DNA of 64,000 nt from Rhynchonema sp. JSB1_4 (GCA_030248065.1 JASAMV010005931.1:1-64000); one strand, 5' to 3'. Numbered from the stretch's first letter, positions 48,503 to 61,047 are shown. Made by a program: numbers and translations. The notes: generated from the letters alone by a model not told the origin.

Positions 48503-51500
48503 TTAACCGAAATACGCCAGTTTCTTGACAGCCTGATGCACTCGCACGCAATCAGCTAATGTTTCATCGGATCGACTGGAGCCTTCGCGTGTTGCACTGT
48601 CACGATCGGTGGCACCGTGCGAACTGGACGATCGACTGAAACATTACCTTAGGTCGGGTTGCGCGTGAAAATCAGGATTACTTTTGTGGCTGGTTTTTGA
48701 TTGCAAACATGCGCTATAATAAATACCAGCTGAGAGACGAGGTGGGGTGAGGTGATAGTGAAGTGACTTGATTATCACGTTGAATTGCTCTGTTTCGTGT
48801 ATTCGATAGCTTGCGAGAATGTGGGTGTTGGCTAAGTGAACAACGCTGCGATTCTAATTTGTGTTTGGCGAAATAAAATAAAGATCGGGAAATCGCGCTG
48901 TTTAGAGAAAGTTACAGTTTCACGCATGCATGCACACTGCACAACAAATCAACGGCTTACCCATCTGTTTGTTTCCGCGAACTGTAAATGTTCCAACAGG
49001 ATAAAATTTTGGAGAAAAAACATAGATCTAAGCGCGAACGGGACACAACAATGAGTCGGACGAAATGAGTCAGACGAAACTCAAACAAGTCAATTTGGCA
49101 GGACTTACAAGTTACGTTAGGCAGTCGGACTGTTCCAGAGCGTGGCAAGGATTCTGACTGGTCTCATCTTTGTCATCATGCCCATCGGTGAAGTACCAGA
49201 GGAAGGTAAGCGACGTATAGTTATGTTGTGTTCAAACATGGATCACTTACTACAACGCATCGTAGTGCACTCTGGCGCGTGTGCACGCCTTGTCAGCCAG
49301 ATAGACGGGTGCGGGTATGCCCACGGATCGGTTGCATCTGCCGTACACATGACACAGCTTGTAGGACAACATCTGCAGCTCGTCTGCTGTCGAGTTCGAG
49401 TCGTCGTGCAGCACACAGTAGTGCGCGGGACGGGACGTGCCCTGCAACATTTGCATTGGATTATGTCTGGGTGATTAAGTTTGGCAAGATCTGCGCTCCC
49501 AAACAGAATGATGAGCGCAGCGCAACAACACCAAGGGTGGACACTCACAAGAATGCCAGCATGTGAGCAGAGATAGTAGTCGAAGTAGTTGGGTGAGACG
49601 ACAGCCGTGTCGACAACGGTGCCAGCTGGGATGTTGCCCGCTCGACCCTGTTCGTCGCCCTTGTTCGCGCAGAAGAATCGAGTGTGATGACGTTTTTGGA
49701 CGACGATGTAGGTGATTGACGGGCGATAGTTGTCGTCCAGTTGACGGCATGCCGCCAGCACACTCCCCATCTCTTCGCGCAGCACCTGCAGGCATATGTG
49801 AAGTGTATTGTGACATGATAGGGAATCATAATTTTGTGTTCCTAAGGTTGACGATAAATTGTGTATACCAAAATATCGTTCTTCACGGTATGGAAGGTAT
49901 CATTGTGTAGAGTTTCACTGAGGGTACGGTGTTCTGGCCGGCTGATGTTTCACAAAAAGAATTATCTTGAAGACGCACTTTGACGAATTCCCCCTCGGAC
50001 ACTCCGTCCCTGAACACAATGATTCGACCGGGCTTGTTCTCGGACACGCGATAGAACTCCATTATACGATCTTGGATCTGGTCACGCATGTAGATCACAT
50101 GCTCGCGACGATTGCGTTGGATCTGCAACGTGCACCTGATGTTTCCAAAAATACGTATGTAGTTACTCTCTACATTGATAGCACATGACCATCAGAGCTG
50201 CACAGTGTACCACCCATAGGAGATCACATGTTTCTTGTTGTTTCAAATCCATCAAGCTACAACTGACATCTCGTAAAAATCCGAAAACGCACCTTGATTG
50301 ACGCAGCCCATTTGGACGCTCCTATGTCAATATTGCCAATAATGGACGCAATGGACGGTCCCTTATCGAATGGGCCCGGATGGGTGACGTCCACGCCGAG
50401 GAATAGAGTCGGACATTTTGGGTTGGTGAATTTGCCAAATCTGAGTAATGTTGATTAATGTTGTGATCAAGATCGATGGATCGATTGTAGCGAATGCTCA
50501 CATTTCATCCGCCTCAATCGCGTTGTTCACTCCGCCCATTTTCATGTTGATCTTCAGGCACACGTTGAATGCCGTTGCGTTCGGTTCACCGGGCCGACCT
50601 GTCACATTGAATGGCCTTGATGAATCAGGCTGCGAGACAACAATTAGGGACATCCATCACAATGTGCGCAAGGTGCCACCCACCTCTGAGCGATGTTTCA
50701 ACGTTCTTGCGCAGTATGCATTGGGTGATAATTCCGTGCTCAACGTCGCCGCCGCGTTTGATCAGATCTGACAAGATGATTTTCGTCAGATTTTTAAGTC
50801 AACTTGCCACCCTCGTCGTTATCATGCCCATTCGAGGCGTACATTTGCAGGATAAGCTTGAAAGGACGCATTCTAAAGTAGAGGCCGGCCAATGTCGGGT
50901 GCCGCCATGCAAAAAAGTATTGATGTCGGGTTTTGATACCCTCAGAATTTTCTCTGACATGTCCAGTGTCAGTTGTCGGGTGTCGGGCCCAAAAAGTGTA
51001 GTTGTCGGGTGTCACGTACCCCCTATCCCTATTCTAGAGTATCACCACACTCACTGTACACATCGGGGATGCGATCGGGCATGACGACCAGCACAAAGTT
51101 CAGTCGTTTCTCCTTGAAGGTTGGTGATTGGACGGTTTTGAACAACTGCGGTATTTCCTCGGCCGTTTTGACGCGAACGCACGTTATGCATTTCTCCATT
51201 CTGACACCATACCGACCCAGCCAGGCGGGCAGTTGGCCACAGAACTCCCTGCGAACGCACAACTGACATCATATATTTAATGAACGGTTTGTTCTATTTT
51301 GTGATCCTGCTATAATTTCACTGGAATTCCAGTCAACTTACTTGAGCTGATTATTAATCCAAGCTTCATCATTTGGCGTTGCCAGACAACACGCGGCCAC
51401 AACCCATCGAATCGGCTCGTCAGGTGTTTTGTGGAACGCGGCAGTCTGACGCCACCCACCTTTATAAATCGGGGATTTTAGACCATTAAAAAACTTTCTA

Positions 51501-54500
51501 TGTGAAAAGACATGTATTAACCTTCAGCCGGTTGGATGACTTTGCCGTTTCCCAGCAAAAGGCCTGGCGCTGGCAGTTGACGACCGTTGATCTGTTAGGA
51601 CATGAAACATCATACATATTCGTGCTAGAACACCGAACGGCAATGGGCATGTTTTGACATGCAGCCCTTGTATGGTAAATTTCTAATTTCGTTGCCTCAC
51701 GCATTCTTACAGACGCAGGAAAACTCCCGTTCGAAGTCGAAGCAGGCAACAAGCTCAACACACAGTCAACAAGCCACGCAGCTGGCTCGTGTGCGTTTCG
51801 AATGTTTCAGCCACACAAGCTGTGTGTGTCAGCTGCGTGGCTTGTTGACTGTGTGTTGAGCTTGTTGCCTGTCTCGACTTCGAACGGGAGTTTTCCTGCG
51901 TCTGTAAGAATGCGTGAGGCAGCGAAATTAGAAATTTACTATAGTACCTGAAGCATATTTGTGTCCAAGGTGACACCGAAACTGTCCATGAATGGATTAG
52001 ACAATTGTTGACCCTGTGCGTCCCTCAACATGTTGATGATGTCCTGCTTGCGTTGCGGTGCTGGACGGTTGGAGTTCTGGGATTGGATATCGGTTACGGA
52101 GATCGTTAGAGCTTGGGTAGTGATAATAACAGGGACTTTGCTCGTCGAGTCAAGAAAGACATATTTGAGATTCAAGCACTGCGTTGGCAAAGGAAGCCTC
52201 GCTGTAAGTTATCCATCACTTCACAACAGTCCCGACATGTGAGACGTTGTGCGCCCATTCGTTATCATGCCCATCGGTGGCTCTTAACGCACATATTACA
52301 GTGGCACCCATGAACAACTCTGATGATAAAAAATGACCAAAAAACCAACCCTGATGAGTCTTGAGGTCTGTTCACCAGTGACACGAGTGTTGTTCACCTT
52401 CTGAGGCATGTCGGCCAACGCACAGAACTCCATCGGGATCTCGATGTGTCGCTGTTTGGAGCCCAGCGACAAACACGGCAGATTGGGCAACGTGACTGGG
52501 TTGTTGCGCTCGATGAAATAGTCGAACACGGTCAGCTCGGCGCCATCGCGTGTCGTGAATCTGTAGTGTGGCTGACATCTGCGAGCATCGAATTGCATCT
52601 GCCGCTCACAAAATTGATCACGCCTGACTTTCTCTATCAGGCATATTTCGAGATTTACTCATGTTGTCAGTAATTCCGCCCAGCGTGAAAGTTGTTCCCA
52701 GATATGGAAACAAGTTTAACGTGGGCCGAATCATATCACTGCGACCACGAATCGCGTTTATATTACGCTAATACAAATAAACTACCTGATATTTCTGGGC
52801 GCTTCAGCCATCTGCATGAACTTGAACATTCGTTCCTTGCCCTGGCCCATGTAATTGGTGCGGATCTTGAGTCCCTTCAGTTCACGACCCAGCAATCGAA
52901 CCCATTCGGGCAACAGCGTTGTCGTCGGGGTGATCTGCAAGTTGTACGGCATAAAAATTTTGTTATCACCTACATACATACATACATGCAGCAATGATTA
53001 CAAAAGAATCACGCATGGCTATCTCAGACAAAGACAGCAACCTCTTAAGGGCGAACTAAGGTTAAATCCGGAATCCGGAAATAATTTGCATGCAAAAATA
53101 CAAAACATTTCTGGGCTCCGGAAATATTTCCGGAAAACGCAAGAATTTACATGCAAAAATAACGCGTTTTCCGGAAATAATTCCGGATTCCGATTTCCGG
53201 ATTCAACCTAAGCCCGCCCTTAGTAATCTTAGTGCTTCGATGATTCGCTCCCGTTGACTCTGTGGAACAGACGCTTTCAGAGAGAATGGTAAAATACATA
53301 CATATGATTCCAATTGTCGTTAAGAAGTATTCACCTGATTTGGTTGATATTTCTTTTGTGGCCCGTCGTTGCCCTTGTTGAGTATGTCGCACAGAAACTC
53401 GATTACCGAGCACTGTTTGTAGAAGGCGGTGTGCGTGACTGGAAACGGAGGCGGAACACTAGTTGATACAGAGCTGGTCAGTCATGTCTGGCTCAAGTTA
53501 CTGAAACTTTTTTCAATTTTTAAGCTCCGAGTAAACTTACTATCGACATTAATGAGCGGTGTAAAATCATCGCCGACTTTTGCGGCCGAATGGAATCCAC
53601 GCCACATTTCGCGTCCCATGCTCAACGGTGGTGCCGGCTCGTTGCTGGGTCGGGTGTAGATGGACTTGCCGTGTGGATACCATTTGATTGACTCGCTGTG
53701 AGATGTGTAATTGGTTGCATGATAAAATTATCAAGCCTTCAATGGGCATGATAACAATGTAGTTGTCCGTGTGGTCAGCTTGTCAACGATGGGACACAGT
53801 GCACACAGTTTCTACCAGTGCGCGCTGCGACACTGCATATTGAAACATCACAGCAACAACAGAGGTTAACTAACGGGTTTCCGGGATATCGCAGCCATTG
53901 CGACAGTATGACGTCCACAATCTGTACGGGTGCCATTGTTCGGTCGTCCAGCTCTCCGTACGATTCCTTCATGTCAACAATGTGTGACCCGGTGTACTGC
54001 ATCCGAACACTGTAGTCTGACGTACGATCGTCGGTCGATAGTTTGTAGTTGGACAACTCAAACGTGCGCTGCAAAAATAGTGAATTGTAGTGCAACAAAT
54101 ATCAAAAGGTTCATAATCCTGTTGTGTTGGGATTGACTGGTACTTTTTACATTGATCGGTCAATTACCATAGTATCCAATATCACTGAACACGGTGAACG
54201 TGATATCGGCAAAAATGTTTTCGATAAAATATAAATTGACGTTGGTGATCTGCGGCGAGATGTGCCTTACCATACCATTCAGGAAATGTTTGGATGGATT
54301 CTTACACCAAGTCATTGTCTGACCAATATCATGCCTATCGGAGCGCGTTTTGCCATGTGCTGTGGTGCCAATAAATTGGCGAAAAGCGGGTCAGGAAAAA
54401 ATGTCGTAGCTTCAAACCGTGCCCACCTCTCCGTTGCCCAACGGCAACTTTGTGAGCGCGTAGCAACACTTGCTGTCGTCATAGACTTGCGCGAAACGAT

Positions 54501-55608
54501 TCGTGAATACGTTCTCGTTCTTGCTGACCAACTCCCAGAATAACTCGCGGTTGTCGTCTCTGGAAACAATCAGCTGCCGCTCATTTTTTTGTAATTTACC
54601 CGTTCTTTTCCGGGTCGCTCAACGACACAGAGCGCGTGACATCGAATCGGTGTTCCAAAATGACCAAAGTGATTGCAAACTGTGACCAACTTGTTCAGTT
54701 TCCGCTTCGACGTCCAATCGACCTGATATCGCTGCACAATCAACGCCCGAGCACCTGCGCTTGACATGCCGATTGTGAGCGTGAAAAAGTTGGTCTCCAA
54801 CATGATCTTGCGACCGAGGGTGCCCTTGCTCGGACGTTTCATCACCGTTTTCTTCAAAATATTCGCTAGTTCATTGTGCCTTCTTGGTCGCCGATGGATA
54901 GTGAAGCATCCTTTGTGTTACGTGCCACCAATGGGCGTGATAGCAACAGTGTCGGAAACATATAGTTGCACACACTAGCACGCAAAAACTTTTAAACCAA
55001 ACAGTGCACTCACAATTTTCAACATGCCCATTTTCTCAGCGGTGTTGTCAACGAGTGCTTGCAACTCCTCCCCCGATGGATCACGTCCAGCTGGTGATGT
55101 GGGTGTGGGGGGCACAGAGATGGGGGTGACACTGCCATTGCCTGAATCGGTGGTTGCTGCTTGCTGGGCACGACGACCTCGGCCTCGACCGCGACTACGA
55201 CCTGGCGTGTTGATTCAACGGTAGTATTTGGATCGCCATATGCGCAGTGGCATGCAAATCGGCGAGTAAGGCTTATTGTAATGTAGTTGACGTAAGTTAT
55301 CCTGCTCAGACTGATGCACCTGTATTTTTTCGCCTTGCTTCGTTTGGGGCTGCTTGAGCACTGTGCATCAGTCTATGCATGGGGCAACTTGCATCAAATC
55401 ACACCACAATTAAGCAGTAGGCGATGATTTCAAACCATCACTCAAGTTGTGAAAAAGTCTGAATTTCCCAGCAAAGTGCAACTAAGTGTCGAAATAAAGG
55501 TGATCAATCCAATCTTAATAGAACAAGGCAAGGTCTACCTCCAGTGGCCACCGTTGTCGCCGAGCTCACTCCACTCGACTCGGCTGCGTCTTTCTCATTG
55601 TCTGCCAT
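48503..55608 (-). CDS. Argonaute protein with intact slicer motif
   Basis: A 22-exon minus-strand model of about 1014 residues: 55539-55608, 55014-55201, 54723-54851, 54600-54679, 54427-54559, 54193-54249, 53871-54068, 53541-53691, 53335-53438, 52786-52934, 52350-52578, 51948-52076, 51522-51591, 51342-51459, 51055-51248, 50703-50767, 50502-50629, 50293-50440, 49979-50122, 49549-49785, 49251-49441, 48503-48635. Argonautes bind small RNAs and cleave or silence targets. The N-terminus is RG-rich ([11 protein letters not shown]). PAZ includes [15 protein letters not shown] and [15 protein letters not shown] keeps the 5'-phosphate pocket pattern (Y-x2-IK ... ITQC ... RKN). PIWI keeps the DEDH set: GVDVTHP, the Glu in [17 protein letters not shown], and the His in RARVHY. 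The tail is [14 protein letters not shown]. Two joins are uncertain: a 43-nt intron (54680-54722) and the exon ending at 50703. Both could instead be small frameshifts or model errors. Confidence 0.93.
51675..51940. repeat. Long near-perfect hairpin in an Argonaute intron
   Basis: Arms of about 110 bp (51675-51785 and 51827-51940) are almost exact inverse copies with a loop of about 40 bp. In the gene's sense it begins about six bases after the 5' splice site of the intron at 51592-51947. The transcript would fold into a long double-stranded stem. Confidence 0.85.
53046..53222. repeat. TCCGGA-rich foldback in an Argonaute intron
   Basis: The ends are AAGGGCGAACTAAGGTTAAATC and, inverted, GATTCAACCTAAGCCCGCCCTT. 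The interior is repeated CCGGAAAT / ATTTCCGG and GCATGCAAAAATA words. It sits inside the intron at 52935-53334 and looks like a small foldback transposon remnant. Confidence 0.6.
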
Positions 55609-58538
55609 TGTTGCGGTCGTTAAAAATCAAGCAGCTTTTTATATCAAAGAGTGGCCCGAACGCCGATTGCGCTTTTTGCTCGCCGGTCACCCTGAAAAAA
55701 AACCGAGCGTTGTAAATCATGTATGCATATAGGTCAATCGTGCGCCGCAGTCCCGAATGCCAATGCTCTTATCACTGGAAACGCGAAACGAACAGAATCA
55801 AACGAAATATACAGCCGTCGGTCAGGCCCTACCCATAGGCGCATTGCTCAAATATTTTGTTGTGAACATAATGATCTGTGAAATGAAACGAAGCTGAGCT
55901 CTTAGGCACAAATGACTGGATTAAGTAGGTAGCCTAACTTTGGAACACTGATTTGGATCTGCGAGTATGAAAAGAAATCGCAAGAGAGATCGTGTTGGGG
56001 CACGAACTTGGTCTGAACTGTGCGTCTCTGTCGGTCATCATTTGCTGCAGATCCGCATATTTTAGTTGCTTTTATCGGGCTCAATCACCACACCACACAC
56101 TTGGCGAATCGCCTTGTTCAACATAAACTGTATGACGTCACACACATCTGGCTCATGTTACTACGAAAAGGACAGAAACATTGTTTAGAAAAGCCCGCAC
56201 ACAAAAGGTATACGTTATCGCAAAACGTTTGCGTAAATAAGTTCACTGTATCAACATGCAAATTTTCAACGAACTGAACATGTACCAAAGTGCAGTGCGT
56301 GCTCGACTCTCCACAACAACCACTCACAAAATTGAAAGACACTTTAACACTGAATTATTGAACAGCAAACAGGTTCTCGGCCACAAATGGTGTTTCCAAA
56401 ATTAGCGGTCAATGCACATACACGTCAAACACGAATAAGAACGAACACGGAACGGAACGCATTTGCCTCGCTATTCAAACGTTTTTTTTCAAACCGTGTT
56501 CAGATTGTTCTTGCAAAGGGAAATAAACTAAAGAAACGAAGATTGGCGTTTAATAATAGGCAATGCATCTAGGTTGTCCGTGCATAAACATACTTCAGAA
56601 CAAAAAGAGCAGTACGTACACCTTAAGGCTTGGCAACCAACGAAGCACCCAGAAAGGAAGATATGGGGTGGGTGTGGGTTGTAGGTGGGTAAGATGCTCC
56701 GCTCCTAACTGAACCTGGGCAAACCAAGCAAAACATGTACGCAACAGCGTAGGACAGACAGGGACACATTTTGCTGCAATTGTGTACACCCACGTGTATT
56801 CGTTTTGATCGTGTGTAGTGTACGTTCGACTACGCACGCCTAATCTGTGGTCTAAAGGGAATAATCGTGTGAAGGGCCTGGCTGTGAGCTATGTGTTATA
56901 CGTATATGCCTTGCACACCCCAAAATGACCTTGATGTGTGCTATTAATGTGTGTTTTCAACATCCCGAACCTGGACCAGAACCGCTCTGGACTCACGGAG
57001 CCTGATCTGATCGCACCAATTTATCACACAGCGACAGCCATGGCTGCGTTCTTAGATTTTCTGCTATGGGCTCACTCAGCTTCAGGCACACGTCAATAAT
57101 ACTGGGGCAGGCACAAAACCCTATGATCCACTGCTGGTTGCCCAGAACAAAAGCGTTTACAATCGTTACACCAACTTCAACAAGCATTTGAGGGTCTTCT
57201 GTTGTTGTGAACGAGAGAAGGAGAGTATAACGGGCATTTTGAGACTCGTTTTCTGATACTTTTCGCGGCATTTCGCATTGGTTACCAACCAGGGTTCGTG
57301 CACAGCCTGGAATTGATATAATGTGCTGAATTCAACTGTTCTGTCCATTGGAGCACGTGTTGCATTGCATCCATCCATCTTCACTGGTTGTGAGGCGGAC
57401 GCCCGGCTGTGCATCACTGCTGACGACCTTGTGAGCACCGAGCAGTGATGGTTGACGCGAGCGTAGATCCAGCGGTTGTGGGACATCGTCGCTTTTTGTC
57501 ACATGGTCGTGCGTTATGTTAGGAAAAGCTTAAGCCTTAGCCCAGTCATAAGCCGAAACCTAAACTCAGGGTAGTTGAAAATACGTGCGACAAGTCAAAA
57601 CGCGCGATGATGTCCCGGACCGAACCAGCTCATCAGCGTCACGGGGCTATCTGGTGCATTCGCCCTGACGATGACCTGGTGCACCGCCCGTCGGGAGCAG
57701 GTCGAAACGGGCAGCCAAAAACATGCTGTACACTTCATAATGTGATTTATGTTGCCAAGCGATAACGCATACGAGACATTGCCTTGCAACTTCAGACGAA
57801 AATGAGATATCCATCAGCATCTGAACTGATGTGCGGAAAACTGCCCCCTGAATTCATGATGACCGTCTTTTTACATGAAGCCGCAATCACAACACGCAGC
57901 CTTTGCCACATTGCAACATCAACTCAACGACAGACACGTGCTATCCACAATCGTGGTCAGGGCGGTGTTGTGTCACTTGCCACATGTCGAATGTGAGGTG
58001 TGGACCCAACAAATTTCATGCGACAGAAATATTTGTGATTGAAATTGCGTGGTGCAAAAGTTGATCTGTGATTTCTCATAGGTCCCCCTGGTGACAAAGC
58101 GCTGGTGAGCATTGTCTTGCGAATGCAGAAGCCGAGCGCCGAACAAGGGTCAAAATGAACGGATCCACATGCTACACCGTCAGTCAGCTATTTTAGACAC
58201 TAGTGCCTCAACGGATCACAATGTGAATACTGCCCATGTCATTTTGTCAAATGGGCGGTTGTCCGTGGATGTCGTTGCACTCGTTCATAAAGCGTGTCCT
58301 TTGTCACATGCCTCTGCATTGCGCAGGACGGGAACCATAATATATTCAGGGAATGTATTTTGTATTGTTCGACATGTGATGGTTAATGTATACGTATTTC
58401 TCAGCAAGGTTACAACTCGAAGAGTCACGAAATTAACTTATTTTTATCATCGGTCAGTTGCACTCCAGAAAAGAAATGCAGTTGGCAATCACAATGGATC
58501 AAACGTCAATATCAAGATCATATACCTGGCAGCACCAA
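55609..58538. other. Argonaute 5' flank and intergenic sequence
   Basis: No supported gene. A 92-codon frame (56993-57271, minus) and a 106-codon frame (57166-57486, minus) overlap and have protein-like composition but no splice or family support. A short degenerate CTTAAGCC/TTAGCC tract lies near 57525-57570. Confidence 0.35.
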
Positions 58539-59411
58539 TCAATTCACTTCATTATGGTCAGTCACAGCATCCAACAGCTCATTGGTCAATGTCAGTCGCT
58601 GTCCGTTCCATCGAATGTGCGTCGGTGGCTGTTGATCGCCGTTTTCAAAATCGAACGATTTCGCCAACTCCAACGCCAACGCCGATCTGACGAGTGCCAC
58701 ACCGCCGTACTGGCCGGTGGTTGGGTAATAGACACGACCAGACGCTGGCAACATGCACAGTCGGTTGGGATCGAACGGCACAATCAACAGATCGGATGCG
58801 TGATTGTATGACAGGTATTCGCGTTGATCATCGTCAATTGAAACATCTGCAGACTTTGACTGTCGGCGACGACGATTGAGCAGCTCGGAGGGACGGAATT
58901 TGAGAATGTGCGTGTAGACAATCGGCACGTCATCACAACGAACGAAGTTCTGCTCGCGGCCGCACAGACTCAGCCAGGGAAAGTGTTCGTCATATTTGCC
59001 AGATGTGTTGACGCGCAGACGTTTGAAGAAGAATTCGAGGAACACCTTGTCTGAAATCGAGTGCGTTCGCTCGATTACAAACGAACGCCAAATCTTGAAA
59101 CCTGCCAAACGAAGATGCAGATCACACCTTTGAAACACGACGTGAAATTTTTCATGCGCGCATCGTCCAAGAACAGCTGAAGTGATAAAATCAGGATGCA
59201 CCATGCATAACTTTTGATTGTTTGTTGTCTCACAAACCTGCCCGTGATGATCTATGTAATAGAAATACTCTCGTACGCCTGACTCCGGTTCGAATCCCTG
59301 AGTGTAGCCGACAACGTGTTGAACACTGGCACTTTTAGTCGAATCACACAGATACCGTTTGCAATCATGGTACAGACTCGTGCGACGCGAATAAAATATC
59401 AGTTTCTTCAT
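58539..59411 (-). CDS. UPF0598 family mitochondrial protein (C8orf82-like)
   Basis: Three exons (59238-59411, 59128-59176, 58539-59050) encode 244 residues. The start MKKLIFYSRRTSLYHDCKRY looks like a mitochondrial targeting peptide. Family signatures appear in order: GVREYFYYIDHHGQ, LFLDDARMKNFTSCFK, FFKRLRVNTSGKYDEHFPWL, SLCGREQNFVRCDD, VYTHIL, YNHASDLLIVPFDPNRLCML, GRVYYPTTGQYGGVALVRSA and HIRWNGQRLTL. The function of the family is not established. The whole region is open in a single frame of 376 codons, but reading through would replace the conserved LFLDDARMKNF segment with intron sequence, so the spliced model is preferred. Confidence 0.88.
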   Translation of the reverse strand: MKKLIFYSRRTSLYHDCKRYLCDSTKSASVQHVVGYTQGFEPESGVREYFYYIDHHGQVCETTNNQKLCMVHPDFITSAVLGRCAHEKFHVVFQRCDLHLRLAGFKIWRSFVIERTHSISDKVFLEFFFKRLRVNTSGKYDEHFPWLSLCGREQNFVRCDDVPIVYTHILKFRPSELLNRRRRQSKSADVSIDDDQREYLSYNHASDLLIVPFDPNRLCMLPASGRVYYPTTGQYGGVALVRSALALELAKSFDFENGDQQPPTHIRWNGQRLTLTNELLDAVTDHNEVN

Positions 59412-59505
59412 TTCAGCAGACCTTTTATGATGATCTGTAATGTTATGGGATATGTGGGCGAAAGAGGTGGGGAAACCCCAAGACACATGGAAAACTGACT
59501 TCCCA

Positions 59506-59560
59506 GGCTTAGGCTTAGGCGTGGGCTTAGGTTTACTTTTAGGCTCAGGCTTAGGCCAAA
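59506..59560. repeat. Degenerate interstitial TTAGGC tract
   Basis: Reads CTTAGGCTTAGGCGTGGGCT and onward, a run of TTAGGC with substitutions. Shorter similar tracts occur near 30648-30670, 32125-32170, 57525-57570 (inverse) and 61480-61530. TTAGGC is the nematode telomere unit. It lies just upstream of the UPF0598 start. Confidence 0.6.
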
Positions 59561-59801
59561 CCTTGAGCCGATCCGCGCGCTCTAACGCAAAATCAAAAAT
59601 TTGCATTTTCTGTCTCTCAAGGCAGGTGTCTTGCTTGGGGTTTCCCAAAATGCCGACCATTCTTCTCATATCATCTCACACTCGCGTTGAAAACAAAACT
59701 TGCATGCTGTCGAGAGTTGAAGATAACATGTTCCACATGCACCATTTTGTATTCTATAGCAATTTCTAGCTTCAATGCCCTACAATAAATGCGCCCCACT
59801 G

Positions 59802-60399
59802 TTAAAGGGGAAATTGCACATTCCTAATCGCCCTTCAAACTTTGAAAGTGCTTAGACTGCAGTCTGGGCATCACAAAACTCAAATTATTTAGTATGAATT
59901 TGCTAAGATGCATCCATGAGATGCAGTTCAAAAGGAACCGCCGGGAAGAAAATTTGCCGCGGACCGGCCGAATTTCTACCTGCACATTCAGGGTTTCAAA
60001 TGGTCTCGATGCGATCTGCTGTTTGCGTCAGAACAAAATGTTTCAGCCCACTCGCCACGCTGGTTGCACGGGCGATGCAGCACGCAATGAAAGAGAATGA
60101 CGAAATTTTCGAAATTTCTTTTGCGAGATGTGGCAAGTTGGCTGGTGCACCATGGAACATTTTGTTCTGACGCGAATATTAGCATATCGCGTCGAGACCA
60201 TTTGAAACCCTGAATGCGCAGGTAGAAATTCGGCCGGTCCGCGGTGAATTTTCTTCCCGGCAGTTCCTCTTTATTTGCATCTTGTGGTTGCACGTCTGAG
60301 AATTCGCAACAAGTGGTTTGACTTTTGTGATGTCCAAACTGTTATCTAAGCCCTTGTAAAGTTTGAAGGGCGAAACGGAATGTGCAATTTCCCCTTTAA
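59802..60399. mobile_element. TTAA-flanked foldback element 1
   Basis: The ends TTAAAGGGGAAATTGCACAT and its inverse CAATTTCCCCTTTAA are followed by long subterminal inverted repeats (TCCTAATCGCCCTTCAAACT; CGGACCGGCCGAATTTCTAC). The interior is unique. No transposase is encoded. TTAA at both ends fits the piggyBac superfamily target site. Confidence 0.7.
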
Positions 60400-61047
60400 A
60401 GGGAAAATTGCACATTCCTAATCGCCTTTCAAACTCTACAAGTGGTTAGACAGCAATGTGGGCATCATGAAAGTCAAATCCCTTTGTACAAAGTCTCAAA
60501 CATGTGCCCAGGAGAAGCATATTAAAAAGAACCGTCGGGAAGAAAAATCGGCGCGGACCGGCCGAATTTCTACCTGCGCATTCAGGCAAATTGCCTGATC
60601 AAAAAGCTGTCAAGACGACAGAATGTTTCGCATGATTCTTGAAACTCACCAACTATAGAATTTCGCTTTTCTTTATGTTTCGAATTTCGACGAATCGTTC
60701 CAGCGTGACAAGCAGAGCATGAAACATTTAGCAGACACGCTGGAACAATTCGTTGAAATTCGAAATATAAAGAAAAGCGAAATTCTATAGTTAGTGAGTT
60801 TCAAAAATCGTGCGAAACACTCCGTCGCCTTGAGAGCTTTTTGATCAGGCAATGTGCCTGAATGCGCAGGTAGAAATTCGGCCGGTCCGCGCCGAATTTT
60901 GTTCCCAGTGGCTTGTCTTAAACGGAATCTTTTGGGTACATGTTTGAGAGTTTATACCAAATGATTTGACTTTTGTGATGCCCACATTGCTGTCTAAACA
61001 CTTGTAAAACTTGAAAGGCGATTAGGAATGTGCAATTTCCCCTTTAA
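60396..61047. mobile_element. TTAA-flanked foldback element 2, abutting element 1
   Basis: This has the same termini and subterminal repeats as element 1, sharing the TTTAAA junction. Its centre is a second, nested hairpin (about 60652-60798) whose arms read CTATAGAATTTCGCTTTTCT and inverse, around GTTCCAGCGTG / CACGCTGGAAC. The outer arms are therefore interrupted by another palindrome. Non-coding. Confidence 0.7.

Noticed and set aside
49243..49785. A single 180-codon frame covering Argonaute exons 20-21
   Set aside because: It reads through the intron 49442-49548, which has a GTGAGTG donor and TTGCAG acceptor; spliced reading gives the conserved [12 protein letters not shown] junction.
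59285..59300. GGTTCGAATCCC, resembling a tRNA T-loop
   Set aside because: No cloverleaf can be built around it, and it lies within the UPF0598 coding exon (FEPES).
58539..59669. A single uninterrupted 376-codon minus-strand frame covering the UPF0598 gene
   Set aside because: Read-through replaces the conserved LFLDDARMKNF segment with intron sequence and adds a Lys-Pro stretch that is only TTAGGC repeat; the three-exon model fits the family.
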